DNA of 64,000 bases. Origin: Actinomadura mexicana (GTDB lineage: Bacteria > Actinomycetota > Actinomycetes > Streptosporangiales > Streptosporangiaceae). The stretch lies in assembly GCF_900188105.1 (NCBI RefSeq), contig NZ_FZNP01000018.1, positions 62,001 through 126,000 on the forward strand, given 5' to 3'. The notes beneath the pieces are model-generated. The model was not told the origin of the DNA. It made no database searches and saw only the letters and a list, made by a program, of their open reading frames with translations. Position numbers and translations under genes: made by a program. Numbering within the stretch: position 1 is the stretch's first letter; each line of letters opens with the position of its first letter. Positions 9,008 to 17,785 of the stretch are shown one piece after another.

Positions 9008-9970
9008 ATGAGTGCTGAGGGCGGAACGAAGGCCATCGTCGCCGCGTTGGCCGCCAACCTCGGGATCGCGGCGTCGAAGGCCGTCGCGTTCGCGTTCACC
9101 GGTTCGTCGTCGATGCTGGCCGAGTCCATCCACTCGGTGGCCGACTCCGGGAACCAGGGGCTGCTGCTGCTCGGCCGCAAGCGGTCCGAACGCGACCGGA
9201 CGCCCCAGCACCCGTTCGGTTACGGGCGCGAACGCTACTTCTACGCGTTCGTCGTCGCGGTCGTCCTGTTCACCGTCGGCGCGGCGTTCTCGCTCTACGA
9301 GGGCTACCACAAGATCTCCCACCCGGAGGAGGTCAAGTCCCCGGTCTGGGCGTTCGCGGTGCTGATCATCGCGATCGGGCTGGAGTCGTTCTCCTTCCGG
9401 ACGGCGATCAAGGAGTCGAACGAGGTCCGCGGCGAGCAGTCGTGGTGGGCGTTCATCCGCCGCGCGAAGGCCCCCGAACTGCCGGTGGTGCTGCTGGAGG
9501 ACCTCGCCGCCCTCGTCGGCCTGTTCCTGGCCCTGTTCGGCGTCTCCATGGCGGTGGCCACCGGCGACGGCATCTGGGACGGCATCGGCACCGTCGCGAT
9601 CGGGCTGCTGCTCGGCGTGGTCGCGACGATCCTGGCGATCGAGACCAAGAGCCTGCTGATCGGCGAGGGCGTCGACCCGCAGACCGAGCGGCGGATCATC
9701 GAGGCGCTGGAGTCGGTGGAGGAGGTCGACCACCTCATCCACATCAGGACCGAGTACATGGGCCCGGACGAGCTGCTCATCGCCGCGAAGATCGCCGTCA
9801 ACCACGACGACACGGCCGCCGATGTGGCGCGCGGGATCGACGCGGCGGAGGCGAGGGTCCGGGCGCAGATCCCGGAGGCGAAGCTCATCTACCTGGAGCC
9901 GGCACTGGACGAGGCGTCCCGCACGCACGCCGTGGGGGCGCAGCAGCCGGAGACCCCCGCGTCGTCCTGA
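9008..9970 (+). CDS. Cation diffusion facilitator (CDF) metal efflux transporter
   Basis: 320 residues with about six membrane helices in the first 215 residues and a cytosolic ferredoxin-like C-terminal domain. Helix 2 carries the SIHSVAD metal motif (His/Asp); the partner motif in helix 5 is LEDLAALVG, where the usual His is replaced by Glu, as in a subgroup of CDF proteins often linked to iron or manganese rather than zinc (inference). It exports divalent cations by proton antiport. The gene starts on the base after the SIS stop and is followed after 12 bases by a strong hairpin terminator. Confidence 0.9.
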   Translation: MSAEGGTKAIVAALAANLGIAASKAVAFAFTGSSSMLAESIHSVADSGNQGLLLLGRKRSERDRTPQHPFGYGRERYFYAFVVAVVLFTVGAAFSLYEGYHKISHPEEVKSPVWAFAVLIIAIGLESFSFRTAIKESNEVRGEQSWWAFIRRAKAPELPVVLLEDLAALVGLFLALFGVSMAVATGDGIWDGIGTVAIGLLLGVVATILAIETKSLLIGEGVDPQTERRIIEALESVEEVDHLIHIRTEYMGPDELLIAAKIAVNHDDTAADVARGIDAAEARVRAQIPEAKLIYLEPALDEASRTHAVGAQQPETPASS

Positions 9971-9982
9971 CCGAGATGCTCC

Positions 9983-10007
9983 GCGCGGCCCGTCCCGCGG
10001 GCCGCGC
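9983..10007 (+). terminator. Intrinsic terminator-like hairpin after the manB-CDF operon
   Basis: GCGCGGCCC (9983-9991) pairs with GGGCCGCGC (9999-10007), with a further G-C pair, giving a 10-bp stem and a 5-base loop 12 bases after the CDF stop. There is no U-tract, as is common for actinomycete terminators. Confidence 0.6.
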
Positions 10008-10011
10008 AGGA

Positions 10012-10129
10012 CATGGGACCCCTCGCCGGGCGGTCGCCGCAGGCGCCGGCCGAACCCCAGCCCAGGCGAGAACCGGCGAGTGCCTCCGAGGAGGCGAGCC
10101 GCGGCCGTCCGGCGAGGTGCTTTCCCATG
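10012..10129. ncRNA. Candidate structured RNA of unknown family
   Basis: A closed multi-branch fold can be drawn by eye. CATGGGA (10012-10018) pairs with TCCCATG (10123-10129). Bases 10021-10037 pair with 10101-10117 (17 bp, two G-U). Inside lie CGCCGG/CCGGCG (10044-10049 with 10073-10078) and GCCTC/GAGGC closed by a CGAG tetraloop (10082-10095). A second terminator-like hairpin follows at 10135-10160 (CCGCCCGG/CCGGGCGG, 8 bp). The element lies between a terminated operon and a kinase gene with its own near-start promoter, so it could be an independent small RNA on either strand, or a riboregulator. It does not match T-box, cobalamin, ZTP or RNase P signatures that I know. Confidence 0.45.
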
Positions 10130-10365
10130 CCTCCCCGCCCGGACCCCTGAAACCGGGCGGTTCTGGTGTGACCGCGGCGGCCCCGCCGAACCCCCTAGGT
10201 CGGCGATGCCACCGTTGCGGCCACGGTTAAGACACTACGTTCGCGGCTCTCGTCCGCACGTCCCCCTCAAGGAGGGAACGCGGGTGGTACTCCAGGCGGA
10301 TCTCCGCGATCTGCATACACCCGCGTGGTGAGGCCAAGGCCCGCCTCAGCGGTCAGTATTGAAGG

Positions 10366-11916
10366 GTGACCACCGATGACAAGGCCCGGACCGGACCCGA
10401 CCCCGCGGGGTTCGGCCCAGCCGTCGCGCACCACGCGTGGCGGCTGTCCGGCCGGATCGTGGCGGGGGTCGGGCAACTGCTGCTGTGGATCCTCACCGGC
10501 ATCGGCACGCTCCTGCGCCCGCTCGCGGTCCGGCTCGGCGCGCGGCTGAACGGCGGGGCGGGACGCGGCCCCGGGGCCCCGCCCGGGCAGACGGCGCCGC
10601 TGCCCCGCTGGATCAACACGTGGCGGGAGGTCGTCGGAGCCTGGTACTTCGCGCCGCTGACCGGGCTCGCCCTGACGATCGCGGCGCTCGCGGAGCTGGC
10701 GCCGCGCGTCGACTCCCCGATCAGCCTGGCGGGCGGCTTCGCGGTCGCGGCGACGTTCCCGCTCGTGTGGCGCCGGGAGAACCTGCGCGCCGTCGCGGCG
10801 GTCGTGCTGAGCGCGGTCGCGGCGAGCCTCCTCACCGGTCAGCTCCTGCTGGTCACGACCAGCTTCGCGGCCCTCTACACGCTGTACGCGCTGGGACGGC
10901 GGCTGCCCCGCCAGTCCACCGGCGTCCTCGCGGTCGGCAGCGTCGCCGCCCTCGGGGTCGTCTACCTCGCGACCGGCACGCTCGACGACATCCCCTGGCC
11001 CGCGCCGATCGTCGCCGTCCTGGCCGCCATCGGGCTCGGGGACGCGCGGCGCGTCGTGGAGTCCGCCGGCCGGACGGAGGCCGAGGCGGCCGAGCGCACC
11101 AACGAGACCCTCACCCGGCTCACCGCCGTCCAGCGGGAGCAGGCCGTCATGCGGGAGCGCGCCCGCATCGCGCGGGAGCTGCACGACGTCGTCGCGCACT
11201 CCGTCTCCATGATCGCTGTGCAGGCGGAGACCGCCCCGTACACGATGGAGAACCTCTCGCCCGAGGCGCGCGCCGGCTACACCGAGATCGCCAAGACGGC
11301 CCGGGACGCGCTGGTGGAGATGCGGCGGCTGCTCAACGTGCTGCGCGCCGACGCCACGCCCGAACCGGAGGCGGCGAACTCCCCGCAGCCGCGCCTGGAC
11401 CGGCTGCCCGACCTGATCGAGCAGCACCGCGGCGCCGGCGGCCACGTCGACCTCGCCGTGCACGGCGACCCGCGCGCCCTGTCCACGACGGTGGAGCTGT
11501 CGGCGTACCGGATCGTCCAGGAGGCGCTGACCAACGCGCGGCGGCACGCGCCCGGCGCCGGCGTCCGCGTCGACCTGACGTTCCTGCCCGACCGGCTCGC
11601 GGTCCGCGTCCAGGACAACGGGGCCTCCGCGTCCACCCAGGTCCTGAACCCGCGCGGTCCCGGCTCCCGTACAGGTGGACCGAGCCCCGCGGCCCCGCCC
11701 CCGGCGGACGCCGGGCGCACCCGGCTGGAGCCGTCCGGATCGGGTGGCGGACACGGCCTCGTGGGGATGCGGGAACGTGCGACCATGCTGGGCGGGCGGT
11801 TCTCCGCCGGCCCGGCCACCCAGGGCGGGTTCCTGGTGCAGGCCGAGCTTCCGGTGACGAGTGAGGGGAATTCCACACGTGGACACGGTTCGCAGGCGCC
11901 GCCCGGCCGCCCCTGA
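10366..11916 (+). CDS. NarL/DesK-type membrane sensor histidine kinase
   Basis: 516 residues, GTG start with a -10-like CAGTAT only six bases upstream, so probably leaderless. After a polar N-terminus and a first hydrophobic stretch, four or five membrane helices (about residues 75-220) lead to a HisKA_3 domain with RARIARELHDVVAHSVSM, where His near residue 273 is the phosphorylation site. A GHKL ATPase domain follows, with an N box at EALTNARRHAPG and a G box GGHGLVGMRERA. A Pro/Gly-rich insertion separates the ATPase motifs. It pairs with the LuxR-type regulator 34 bases downstream. The signal is unknown. Confidence 0.92.
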   Translation: MTTDDKARTGPDPAGFGPAVAHHAWRLSGRIVAGVGQLLLWILTGIGTLLRPLAVRLGARLNGGAGRGPGAPPGQTAPLPRWINTWREVVGAWYFAPLTGLALTIAALAELAPRVDSPISLAGGFAVAATFPLVWRRENLRAVAAVVLSAVAASLLTGQLLLVTTSFAALYTLYALGRRLPRQSTGVLAVGSVAALGVVYLATGTLDDIPWPAPIVAVLAAIGLGDARRVVESAGRTEAEAAERTNETLTRLTAVQREQAVMRERARIARELHDVVAHSVSMIAVQAETAPYTMENLSPEARAGYTEIAKTARDALVEMRRLLNVLRADATPEPEAANSPQPRLDRLPDLIEQHRGAGGHVDLAVHGDPRALSTTVELSAYRIVQEALTNARRHAPGAGVRVDLTFLPDRLAVRVQDNGASASTQVLNPRGPGSRTGGPSPAAPPPADAGRTRLEPSGSGGGHGLVGMRERATMLGGRFSAGPATQGGFLVQAELPVTSEGNSTRGHGSQAPPGRP

Positions 11917-11949
11917 CCCCGTCGTCCCCCCGCCACCGGGGCGGCCGCT

Positions 11950-12621
11950 GTGATCAACGTGCTGATCGTCGACGACCAGACGATCGTGCGGGCCGGGTTC
12001 GCCGCCCTGCTCGCCGCCCAGGAGGACATCACCGTGATCGGCGAGGCCGGCGACGGGCGCGAGGCCGTCGCGCTCGCCGAGCGCCGCCGCCCGGACGTCG
12101 TCGTGATGGACATCCGGATGCCCGGCATGGACGGCATCGAGGCCACCCGCCGCATCCTCGCGCTGCCCGGCTCGGAGAGCGTCCGGGTCCTGGTGCTCAC
12201 CACGTTCGACGTGGACGAGTACGTCTACGAGGCGCTCGCCGTCGGTGCCAGCGGCTTCCTGCTGAAGGACGCGACCGCGGACGAGCTGGTGTCGGCGGTC
12301 CGGGTGGTGGCGCGCGGCGACTCCCTGCTGGCCCCGCAGGTCACGGGGCGGCTCATCCGCGAGTTCACCAAGCAGCGGCGCAACCGCCCGCAGGCGCCGT
12401 CGGAGCTGGCGACGCTGACCGCCCGCGAGACCGAGGTGCTCGTCCTGATCGCGGGCGGGCTGTCCAACGGCGAGATCGCGCAGCGCCTGTTCGTCAGCGA
12501 GCACACGGTGAAGACGCACGTGGCGCGCGTCTTCACCAAGCTCGGCCTCCGCGACCGCGCCCAGGCGGTCATGCTCGCCTACGAGTCCGGCGTGGTGGTC
12601 CCCGGAAAGAGCGGGAGCTGA
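11950..12621 (+). CDS. NarL/LuxR-family response regulator
   Basis: 223 residues, GTG start. The receiver domain has VLIVDDQTIVRAGF, the phospho-acceptor Asp in VVVMDIRMPGMDG, the Thr in VLTTFD and Lys in FLLKDA. The C-terminal LuxR helix-turn-helix reads LTARETEVLVLIAGG and HTVKTHVARVFTKLGL. It is the cognate partner of the kinase just upstream and is probably co-transcribed with it. It ends seven bases before the convergent MerR gene. Targets are unknown. Confidence 0.93.
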   Translation: MINVLIVDDQTIVRAGFAALLAAQEDITVIGEAGDGREAVALAERRRPDVVVMDIRMPGMDGIEATRRILALPGSESVRVLVLTTFDVDEYVYEALAVGASGFLLKDATADELVSAVRVVARGDSLLAPQVTGRLIREFTKQRRNRPQAPSELATLTARETEVLVLIAGGLSNGEIAQRLFVSEHTVKTHVARVFTKLGLRDRAQAVMLAYESGVVVPGKSGS

Positions 12622-12628
12622 GACGCCG

Positions 12629-12985
12629 TCAGGGGCGGCGGCGCAGGAGGCGCATGGCCTTCTCCTTCTCGAAGTCCAGGGCCCGGGCGGGCGGGGCGGA
12701 GAGGCGGCCTATGCGTTCGCCCAGTTCGCGTACGTGGGCCTGGACCTGGGGTTCGGCCAGGACTCGCAGGCCGAAGGCCAGTTCGGCGGGGCCGATGTCG
12801 TAGCGCTTCTCCAGAGCCAGGGCCAGCGCGACCGCGCGCAGCTCGGCGTCCCCGAAACGGCGGTGGCCGCCTCCGCGCCTGCTGAGGGCGGCTTCCCGGG
12901 TGACGGGCAGCAGCCCGAGGGCCTCGCGGTAGCGGAGCATCCGGGGCGAGGTGCCGAGCCGCCGGGCGGCCTCCGTGATACGCAT
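12629..12985 (-). CDS. Short MerR-family transcriptional regulator
   Basis: 118 residues. An N-terminal MerR winged helix is clear (MRITEAARRLGTSPRMLRYRE, then a wing GGGHRRFGDAEL), followed by a coiled dimerisation helix and a short basic tail. There is no long C-terminal ligand domain and no Cys metal site, so the inducer cannot be predicted. It is divergent from ahcY; a perfect CTGACA-N6-TGTCAG palindrome 10 bases before its ATG is the likely auto-operator. No Shine-Dalgarno is visible, suggesting a short or leaderless mRNA. Confidence 0.88.
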   Translation of the reverse strand: MRITEAARRLGTSPRMLRYREALGLLPVTREAALSRRGGGHRRFGDAELRAVALALALEKRYDIGPAELAFGLRVLAEPQVQAHVRELGERIGRLSAPPARALDFEKEKAMRLLRRRP

Positions 12986-12994
12986 AGGGCAATT

Positions 12995-13012
12995 CTGACA
13001 AATTAGTGTCAG
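12995..13012. promoter_or_regulatory. Palindromic operator between merR and ahcY
   Basis: CTGACA (12995-13000) and TGTCAG (13007-13012) are exact inverted repeats separated by the A/T-rich AATTAG. It stands out from the G+C-rich surroundings and lies directly upstream of merR, as expected for a MerR-family autoregulatory site. On the minus strand the A/T centre offers a TAATTT -10-like element. Confidence 0.6.
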
Positions 13013-13143
13013 GAAGTCCTCCCCGACCGTGCCTTGGGACGCGCACCGCCCGTAGACTCGCCCCCGTTGACGCGGCCGTGCACTCGCCCGTCACGACCTC
13101 GCGTACCCGACGGCGCGCACATGACCAAGGGAGCAACGAAAGC

Positions 13144-14574
<1,431 letters not shown>

Positions 14575-14891
14575 ATTTATTGCTTTTATCTCCTCCTTCG
14601 GGCCTGGCGGCCCTCCATCGTCGATAAAAGCGGGCGATCGCTGGCATCGCTCCGTCTCGCCTGGCGGCTCGCTGCGCGATCAGATTCTTGCTTCGCTCGA
14701 ATCTGCCTTCGGACGCGATCGCGGGTGTCGAGGTCGTTGCGGGGTTGCTGTGGCGGTTGAGGGCGTTGCGACGTGACAATCGCTGGCATCGGCCCGTCTC
14801 GCCTTGGCGGCTGGGCCGGGGGAGTGGGCGTTTGCTTGAGGCTGCCGGACGGGGGTCGCCCCGTCCGGCAGCCGCTTCGTGAGGTGTGGTG
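14575..14891. repeat. Intergenic repeat cluster between the two SAHH genes
   Basis: No gene is seen in these 317 bases. They hold the hairpin block (14590-14622), a unit CGATCGCTGGCATCG... (from about 14635) that recurs diverged at about 14778-14818, and a 35-base core at 14689-14723 that is identical in reverse complement to 19993-20027, with roughly 80% similarity continuing for another 30 bases. A GC-rich inverted repeat GGCTGCCGGACGGG/CCCGTCCGGCAGCC at about 14839-14873 closes the region and may act as a second terminator before the next gene. Confidence 0.75.
14582..14631 (+). terminator. Terminator-like stem-loop after ahcY, part of a dispersed repeat
   Basis: GCTTTTATC (14582-14590) pairs exactly with GATAAAAGC (14623-14631); the loop contains a second stem GGGCC/GGCCC (14600-14604 with 14609-14613). 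It begins eight bases after the ahcY stop. The inner block CTCCTCCTTCGGGCC... recurs downstream of murQ at 53327. Confidence 0.6.
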
Positions 14892-16148
14892 ATGAGCGAT
14901 ATCGCGGATCGGTCGTTGGCCTATGAGGGCGTCAAACGGATCGAGTGGGCGGATCGGAGCATGCCGGTGCTGCGGCAGATCCGGGAGCGGTTCGCCGCCG
15001 AGCGGCCGCTGGCCGGGTTGAAGGTCGCGGCGTGCATGCACATCACGACCGAGACCGCGGGGCTCATCCGCACCCTCCAGGCGGGAGGTGCGAGCGTGGC
15101 GCTGGCGGCGTCCAATCCGCTGTCCACGCAGGACGACACCGCCGCGGCGCTTGTGGAGGAGTACGGGGCCGAGGTGTTCGCGCGCGCGGGCACCGACCGT
15201 GAGGGGTACTACGCGCACATCCACCAGGCGCTGGAGACCGAGCCCGACTTCGTCCTGGACGACGGGTGCGACCTGGTCAACACCCTGCACACCGACCGGA
15301 CGGATCTGCTCGGCACCGTGAAGGCGGGATGCGAGCAGACGACGACGGGCGTCATCAGGCTGCACCAGATGGCCCGCGAGGGCGCGCTGAGGTTCCCCGT
15401 GGTCGCGGTGAACGACACCGACACCAAGCACATGTTCGACAACCGGTACGGGACGGGCCAGTCGACGCTCGACGGGATCGTGCGCGCGACCAACACGCTG
15501 CTGGCCGGCAAGACCGTGGTCGTCGCGGGCTTCGGCTACTGCGGGCGCGGCCTGGCCGAGCGGGCGCGCGGCCTCGGCGCGCGCGTCGTCGTCACCGAGA
15601 TCGACCCGGTGAAGGCGCTGGACGCGACGATGCAGGGTTTCGCCGTCCTGCCGATGGCCGAGGCCGCCGCGGAGGGCGACGTCTTCATCACGGTCACCGG
15701 GAACCGCGACGTCGTGAACGCCGACCACCTCGCCGCGATGAAGGACGGGGCCATCCTCGCGAACTCCGGGCACTTCGACGTCGAGATCGACGTGCGGGCC
15801 CTCAGCGACATGGCCGTGGAGGTGCACCACGGGGTCCGGCCGCAGACCGACGAGTACGTGCTGGCCGATGGGCGGCGCCTGGTGCTGCTCGCGGAGGGCC
15901 GTCTGGTCAACCTCGCCGCCGCGGAGGGGCATCCGGCGGCCGTGATGGACATGTCGTTCGCCGACCAGGCCCTCACGTGCGCGTGGCTCGCCACGTCCCA
16001 CGCGTCGCTGCCCCCGGCCGTCCACGACGTGCCGAAGGAGATCGACACGGAGGTCGCGCGGCTCAAGCTGGCCTCGATGTCGGTCTCCATCGACCTGCTG
16101 ACCCCGGACCAGGAGGACTACCTGCACTCCTGGCGCATCGGATCCTGA
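14892..16148 (+). CDS. Second, short-form (archaeal-type) SAHH homologue
   Basis: 418 residues, ATG 14892 behind GAGG. It has the complete SAHH core: HITTETAGLIRTL, DTKHMFDNRYGTGQ (catalytic Lys/Asp region) and the NAD loop GFGYCGRGLAERARGLGARV. It lacks both the ~40-residue bacterial insertion and the C-terminal KPxHYRY tail of the neighbouring ahcY, ending in YLHSWRIGS. This short architecture is typical of archaeal and Thermotoga enzymes, some of which prefer S-inosylhomocysteine. It may therefore act on a variant substrate or as a backup hydrolase. Four bases separate it from the next gene. Confidence 0.88.
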   Translation: MSDIADRSLAYEGVKRIEWADRSMPVLRQIRERFAAERPLAGLKVAACMHITTETAGLIRTLQAGGASVALAASNPLSTQDDTAAALVEEYGAEVFARAGTDREGYYAHIHQALETEPDFVLDDGCDLVNTLHTDRTDLLGTVKAGCEQTTTGVIRLHQMAREGALRFPVVAVNDTDTKHMFDNRYGTGQSTLDGIVRATNTLLAGKTVVVAGFGYCGRGLAERARGLGARVVVTEIDPVKALDATMQGFAVLPMAEAAAEGDVFITVTGNRDVVNADHLAAMKDGAILANSGHFDVEIDVRALSDMAVEVHHGVRPQTDEYVLADGRRLVLLAEGRLVNLAAAEGHPAAVMDMSFADQALTCAWLATSHASLPPAVHDVPKEIDTEVARLKLASMSVSIDLLTPDQEDYLHSWRIGS

Positions 16149-16151
16149 GCC

Positions 16152-16727
16152 GTGCCGGCCGGGACGTACCTGCACCTCGACGAGGGGCTTGAGGAGCGCT
16201 TCCAGTGCGCGCCCGGGCCCGCCGGGTGGCGGTACACCTCCACGCGCTCCGACGGCGTCCGCGTGGACCTCGTCGTGGACGCGCGCTGGCGCCAGATCCG
16301 CGTCGAGGTCGTCACGTCCGGCTGGTGGGTGCGCGGCGGCGTGACCGGGCGCGAGCTGGCCTGGGTGCGCGCGGCCGGCGAGACGGGCACCGAGCACAGC
16401 GAGCGGGCGTCGGGCTTCCTTCACGACTCGCCGGGTTTCCTCGTCGCCGTCGCCCGCTCCCTGGAACTGGACGAGGGCGCGCAGACCGAGGTCCGCCTCG
16501 TCCGGTTGAGCGGGACGTCGCTGTCGGCGCTGACGGCCCTGTGGCGCTGGCGGCTGGCAGGGACGTCCGCCCACGAGACGGAGACCGGGCCGCTGCCCGT
16601 CTCGGCGTACGAGGTGACCGATCTGTCCACGGGCGAGGTCGAGTCGGTGCATCTGGCCGGGGACGTCGTGCTGGCCGCGCCCGGGATCGAGCTCACCGCC
16701 CTGGAATCCCCGCCGAACCTGCCCTGA
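16152..16727 (+). CDS. Conserved hypothetical protein, probably coupled to the second SAHH
   Basis: 191 residues from GTG 16152, three bases after the SAHH-like stop. The sequence is rich in Trp and beta-strand patterns (TYLHLDEGLEERFQC, VDARWRQIRVEVVTSGWW, ALWRWRLAG) with no signal peptide, membrane helix or catalytic motif that I recognise. It resembles actinomycete putative glycolipid-binding-like proteins of similar length, but I would not assign a function. Tight spacing suggests co-translation with the SAHH homologue. Confidence 0.75.
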   Translation: MPAGTYLHLDEGLEERFQCAPGPAGWRYTSTRSDGVRVDLVVDARWRQIRVEVVTSGWWVRGGVTGRELAWVRAAGETGTEHSERASGFLHDSPGFLVAVARSLELDEGAQTEVRLVRLSGTSLSALTALWRWRLAGTSAHETETGPLPVSAYEVTDLSTGEVESVHLAGDVVLAAPGIELTALESPPNLP

Positions 16728-16786
16728 CCTGGCATGCGGTATCTTCTCGTACTCGTCCGACAAGATCAGGTGTAGGGGGTTGTGGC

Positions 16787-17785
16787 GTGTACGGGCAGGT
16801 TCCGGAAGGGCAGGGACAGGGCCAGGGCCAGGGAAGGCCGCCGATGCCCGGCCAGCCGATGAGCGGTCCGCCGGTGAGCGGCCAGCCGATGAGCGGCCCG
16901 TTTCCGCCCTCCGGGCCGCCGGGCCCGCCGCCGGTGAAGCGGCCCTCGCCGATCGTGTGGGCGGCCGTGGCGGTTGCGGGCGTGGTCGCGCTGGCGGGCG
17001 TGGCCTTCCTGGCGCTCCACGGGACGGGCGCGCCGGCCGGCCCGGTGAAGGCAGAGCAGTGCGTGGACACCGGTTTCGGGATGGACGATGGCAAAAGGAT
17101 CCCGCCGAGCCTCCGGGTGAGCTGCGACGACGCGAAGGCGAAGGCCAAGGTGCTGAAGGTCGTCGGCGAGAAGGAGGCGTCGGCCTTCCAGTTCGGCTCG
17201 CGCGCCGAGCCCGACTGCCCGAGCGGCACGGACGGCTTCACGAACGTCCGCGCCGAGAAGGAGGACAAGACCTACTACGAGGCGTGCGTGCGCAACCTCA
17301 AGGGCTCCCACCCGGGCGATCCCGGCGCGGGCGGGGCCTTCCTTGCGGCGGGAGACTGCGTGAGCAGCGGCTCCATCGGCTTCGGCAAGGAGCAGCCGTG
17401 CTCCAAGCCGGACTGGTACGGCAAGCTGGTCGCGCGCGTCGGCGCGGAGAACGCGTGCCCGGCCAAGACGGTGGAGACCATGAAGATGCGGTCCTTCGGC
17501 GGCGGGAACGTGGCGAACCCGGTGCTGTGCCTGGGCGCGGGCGGCGGCGTGCTGTCCCCGGGCGACTGCATCGAGGACCCCTCGTTCAACGTCGGTGACC
17601 TCGACAAGGCCCAGTGCGAGTCCAGCGAGGCCGTAGCGAAGGTCGTCGGCAGGGTGGCCACGACGAAGGAGTGCCCGGCCGAGGCCACCAACTACATGAC
17701 GAGCGAGGGCTCCTTCCGGCCGGTGCTGTGCCTGAAGAAGCTGCGCCCGACGCTGACCGAGAAGCTGCGCTCGCTCCCGGGCTAG
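16787..17785 (+). CDS. LppU/SCO3897-like single-pass protein with three Cys-rich repeats
   Basis: 332 residues, GTG start seven bases after AGGGGG. A Gly/Pro/Gln-rich cytosolic leader (about residues 1-60) contains a PMSGPPVSGQ-type repeat. One membrane helix follows (SPIVWAAVAVAGVVALAGVAFLAL), then an external region with three homologous ~80-residue units, each starting at a Cys-containing block (AEQCVDTGF, AAGDCVSSG, SPGDCIED) and ending in a V-LCL type strand. This is the pattern of LppU-family actinomycete proteins; the function is unknown. Its TAG overlaps the stop of the convergent RDD gene. Confidence 0.8.
   Translation: MYGQVPEGQGQGQGQGRPPMPGQPMSGPPVSGQPMSGPFPPSGPPGPPPVKRPSPIVWAAVAVAGVVALAGVAFLALHGTGAPAGPVKAEQCVDTGFGMDDGKRIPPSLRVSCDDAKAKAKVLKVVGEKEASAFQFGSRAEPDCPSGTDGFTNVRAEKEDKTYYEACVRNLKGSHPGDPGAGGAFLAAGDCVSSGSIGFGKEQPCSKPDWYGKLVARVGAENACPAKTVETMKMRSFGGGNVANPVLCLGAGGGVLSPGDCIEDPSFNVGDLDKAQCESSEAVAKVVGRVATTKECPAEATNYMTSEGSFRPVLCLKKLRPTLTEKLRSLPG

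Larger units (their letters stand above)
9971..10365. other. Intergenic region of hairpins, no protein gene seen
   Basis: This 395-base gap contains the terminator at 9983, the folded element at 10012-10129, a terminator-like hairpin at 10135-10160, a CGCCGA/TCGGCG hairpin (10184-10205) and ACCGT/ACGGT near 10212-10228. The last 20 bases carry CAGTAT (10354-10359), a plausible -10 box six bases before the kinase GTG. No convincing open reading frame is present. Confidence 0.6.

Noticed and set aside
10055..10072. ZTP-riboswitch-like CGCCTGGGC on the minus strand
   Set aside because: The required 5' half of the ZTP motif and a folate or purine gene are absent.
10270..10300. T-box-like GAACGCGGGTGGTACT upstream of the histidine kinase
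   Set aside because: The downstream gene is not an aminoacyl-tRNA synthetase or amino-acid gene and no specifier stem is visible; the match is short.
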